A stretch of 30,469 nt of DNA from Candidatus Gastranaerophilales bacterium (GTDB lineage Bacteria; Cyanobacteriota; Vampirovibrionia; Gastranaerophilales; Gastranaerophilaceae). Shown here piece by piece: positions 30,348 through 30,469 of this stretch (the first letter of the stretch is position 1; each line of letters opens with the position of its first letter). Both the position numbers and the translations under genes were made by a program. The stretch lies in NCBI GenBank assembly GCA_910587055.1, contig CAJUKY010000020.1, positions 1-30,469 of the forward strand. The letters are read 5' to 3'. Below the pieces are notes generated by a model. It saw only the letters and a program-made list of their open reading frames with translations. It was not told where the DNA came from and made no database searches.

Positions 30348-30469
30348 CTATCCGACATATTCCTTAATTTCACTTGCAAGGTTTTTTGAATCAAGCTTAA
30401 TCCCGGGACCCATAGTGGTTGTAAGGTAAGCTGATTTAATATATGTTCCTTTTGCTGCTGACGGTTTTG
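30348..30469 (-). CDS. rplA: 50S ribosomal protein L1, C-terminal part (runs off the window)
   Basis: The last 39 codons and the stop codon are in the window. KPSAAKGTYIKSAYLTTTMG then PGIKLDSKNLASEIKEYVG matches the L1 C-terminus, where the K-P-xx-KG-xY-xxx segment and the TMGPGIKLD segment are conserved. L1 binds 23S rRNA at the L1 stalk and controls its operon. Its start lies beyond position 30469. The usual partner rplJ does not follow; instead a GtrA-family gene does. Confidence 0.93.
   Translation of the reverse strand, partial: KPSAAKGTYIKSAYLTTTMGPGIKLDSKNLASEIKEYVG

Noticed and set aside
30311..30394. N-terminal extension of the GtrA-family protein to 30394
   Set aside because: This stretch is mostly the C-terminus of rplA read in another frame.
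1..30469. CRISPR array, prophage, or complete insertion sequence
   Set aside because: No regularly spaced repeats, phage structural genes, integrase or transposase were seen.

Overview
The window is a low-GC bacterial chromosome segment that is packed with genes on both strands and starts and ends inside ordinary chromosomal context. The best guess for its source is a non-photosynthetic relative of Cyanobacteria (Vampirovibrionia/Gastranaerophilales type). The hints are a prepilin-like, glycine-rich giant protein with the FSLVEML...APVMTRR N-terminus, a DUF4330-like protein next to an IctB/O-antigen-ligase-like membrane protein, the MEP isoprenoid gene ispF, and extended -10 promoters in AT-rich DNA. 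This assignment is inference from family resemblance; no marker search was possible.

Layout. 1-3.2 kb: a minus-strand glycine-rich prepilin-like surface protein, divergent from a small XRE regulator. 3.3-6.1 kb: HAD phosphatase and ispF in a minus-strand overlap operon, divergent from a glutamate-synthase-type flavoprotein. 6.1-6.77 kb: a gene-free stretch with a strong terminator, a chain of hairpins that may be a structured RNA, and a REP/MITE-like palindrome. 6.77-8.8 kb: a NarL-type response regulator and gap, each with its own terminator. 8.9-10.7 kb: a LOG-family protein, a hexapeptide acetyltransferase behind a MerR-type promoter, and a GNAT acetyltransferase. 10.76-11.3 kb: two tRNA-Gly genes (CCC and UCC anticodons) with partial tRNA copies around them. 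11.47-17.1 kb: a large SF1 helicase with a C-terminal nuclease-like domain, followed 2 bp later by mutS2. 17.1-20.7 kb: a divergent HTH regulator and small protein sharing a control region, then an rfaE1-like kinase, a DUF4330-like protein and an IctB-like polymerase/ligase in a row. 20.8-22.2 kb: an amidohydrolase-fold protein that has lost metal ligands. 22.2-22.8 kb: a HigBA toxin-antitoxin module with a clear promoter and operator. 22.9-25.0 kb: groES-groEL separated by a structured spacer. 25.1-25.4 kb: a region lacking long genes that looks like a compact type I toxin-antitoxin locus. 25.45-27.9 kb: a PLP aminotransferase plus an ATP-grasp ligase. 28.0-30.4 kb: a polytopic glycosyltransferase-like protein, a GtrA-family protein, and the 3' end of rplA.

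How the parts relate. Housekeeping genes (ispF, gltA-like, gap, mutS2, groESL, rplA, tRNAs) form the backbone. Cell-envelope functions (prepilin-like protein, rfaE1-like kinase, IctB-like protein, glycosyltransferase, GtrA, acetyltransferases) recur and suggest a glycan-decorated surface. Accessory content is concentrated in small cassettes: HigBA, the candidate convergent RNA/peptide locus at 25.1-25.4 kb, the helicase-nuclease, and the palindromic repeat. The most novel candidate is the 25.1-25.4 kb locus: a 32-codon hydrophobic peptide on the minus strand with a very strong but hairpin-sequestered ribosome binding site, faced by a consensus plus-strand promoter whose short RNA would end at a terminator lying inside the peptide's 3' end.
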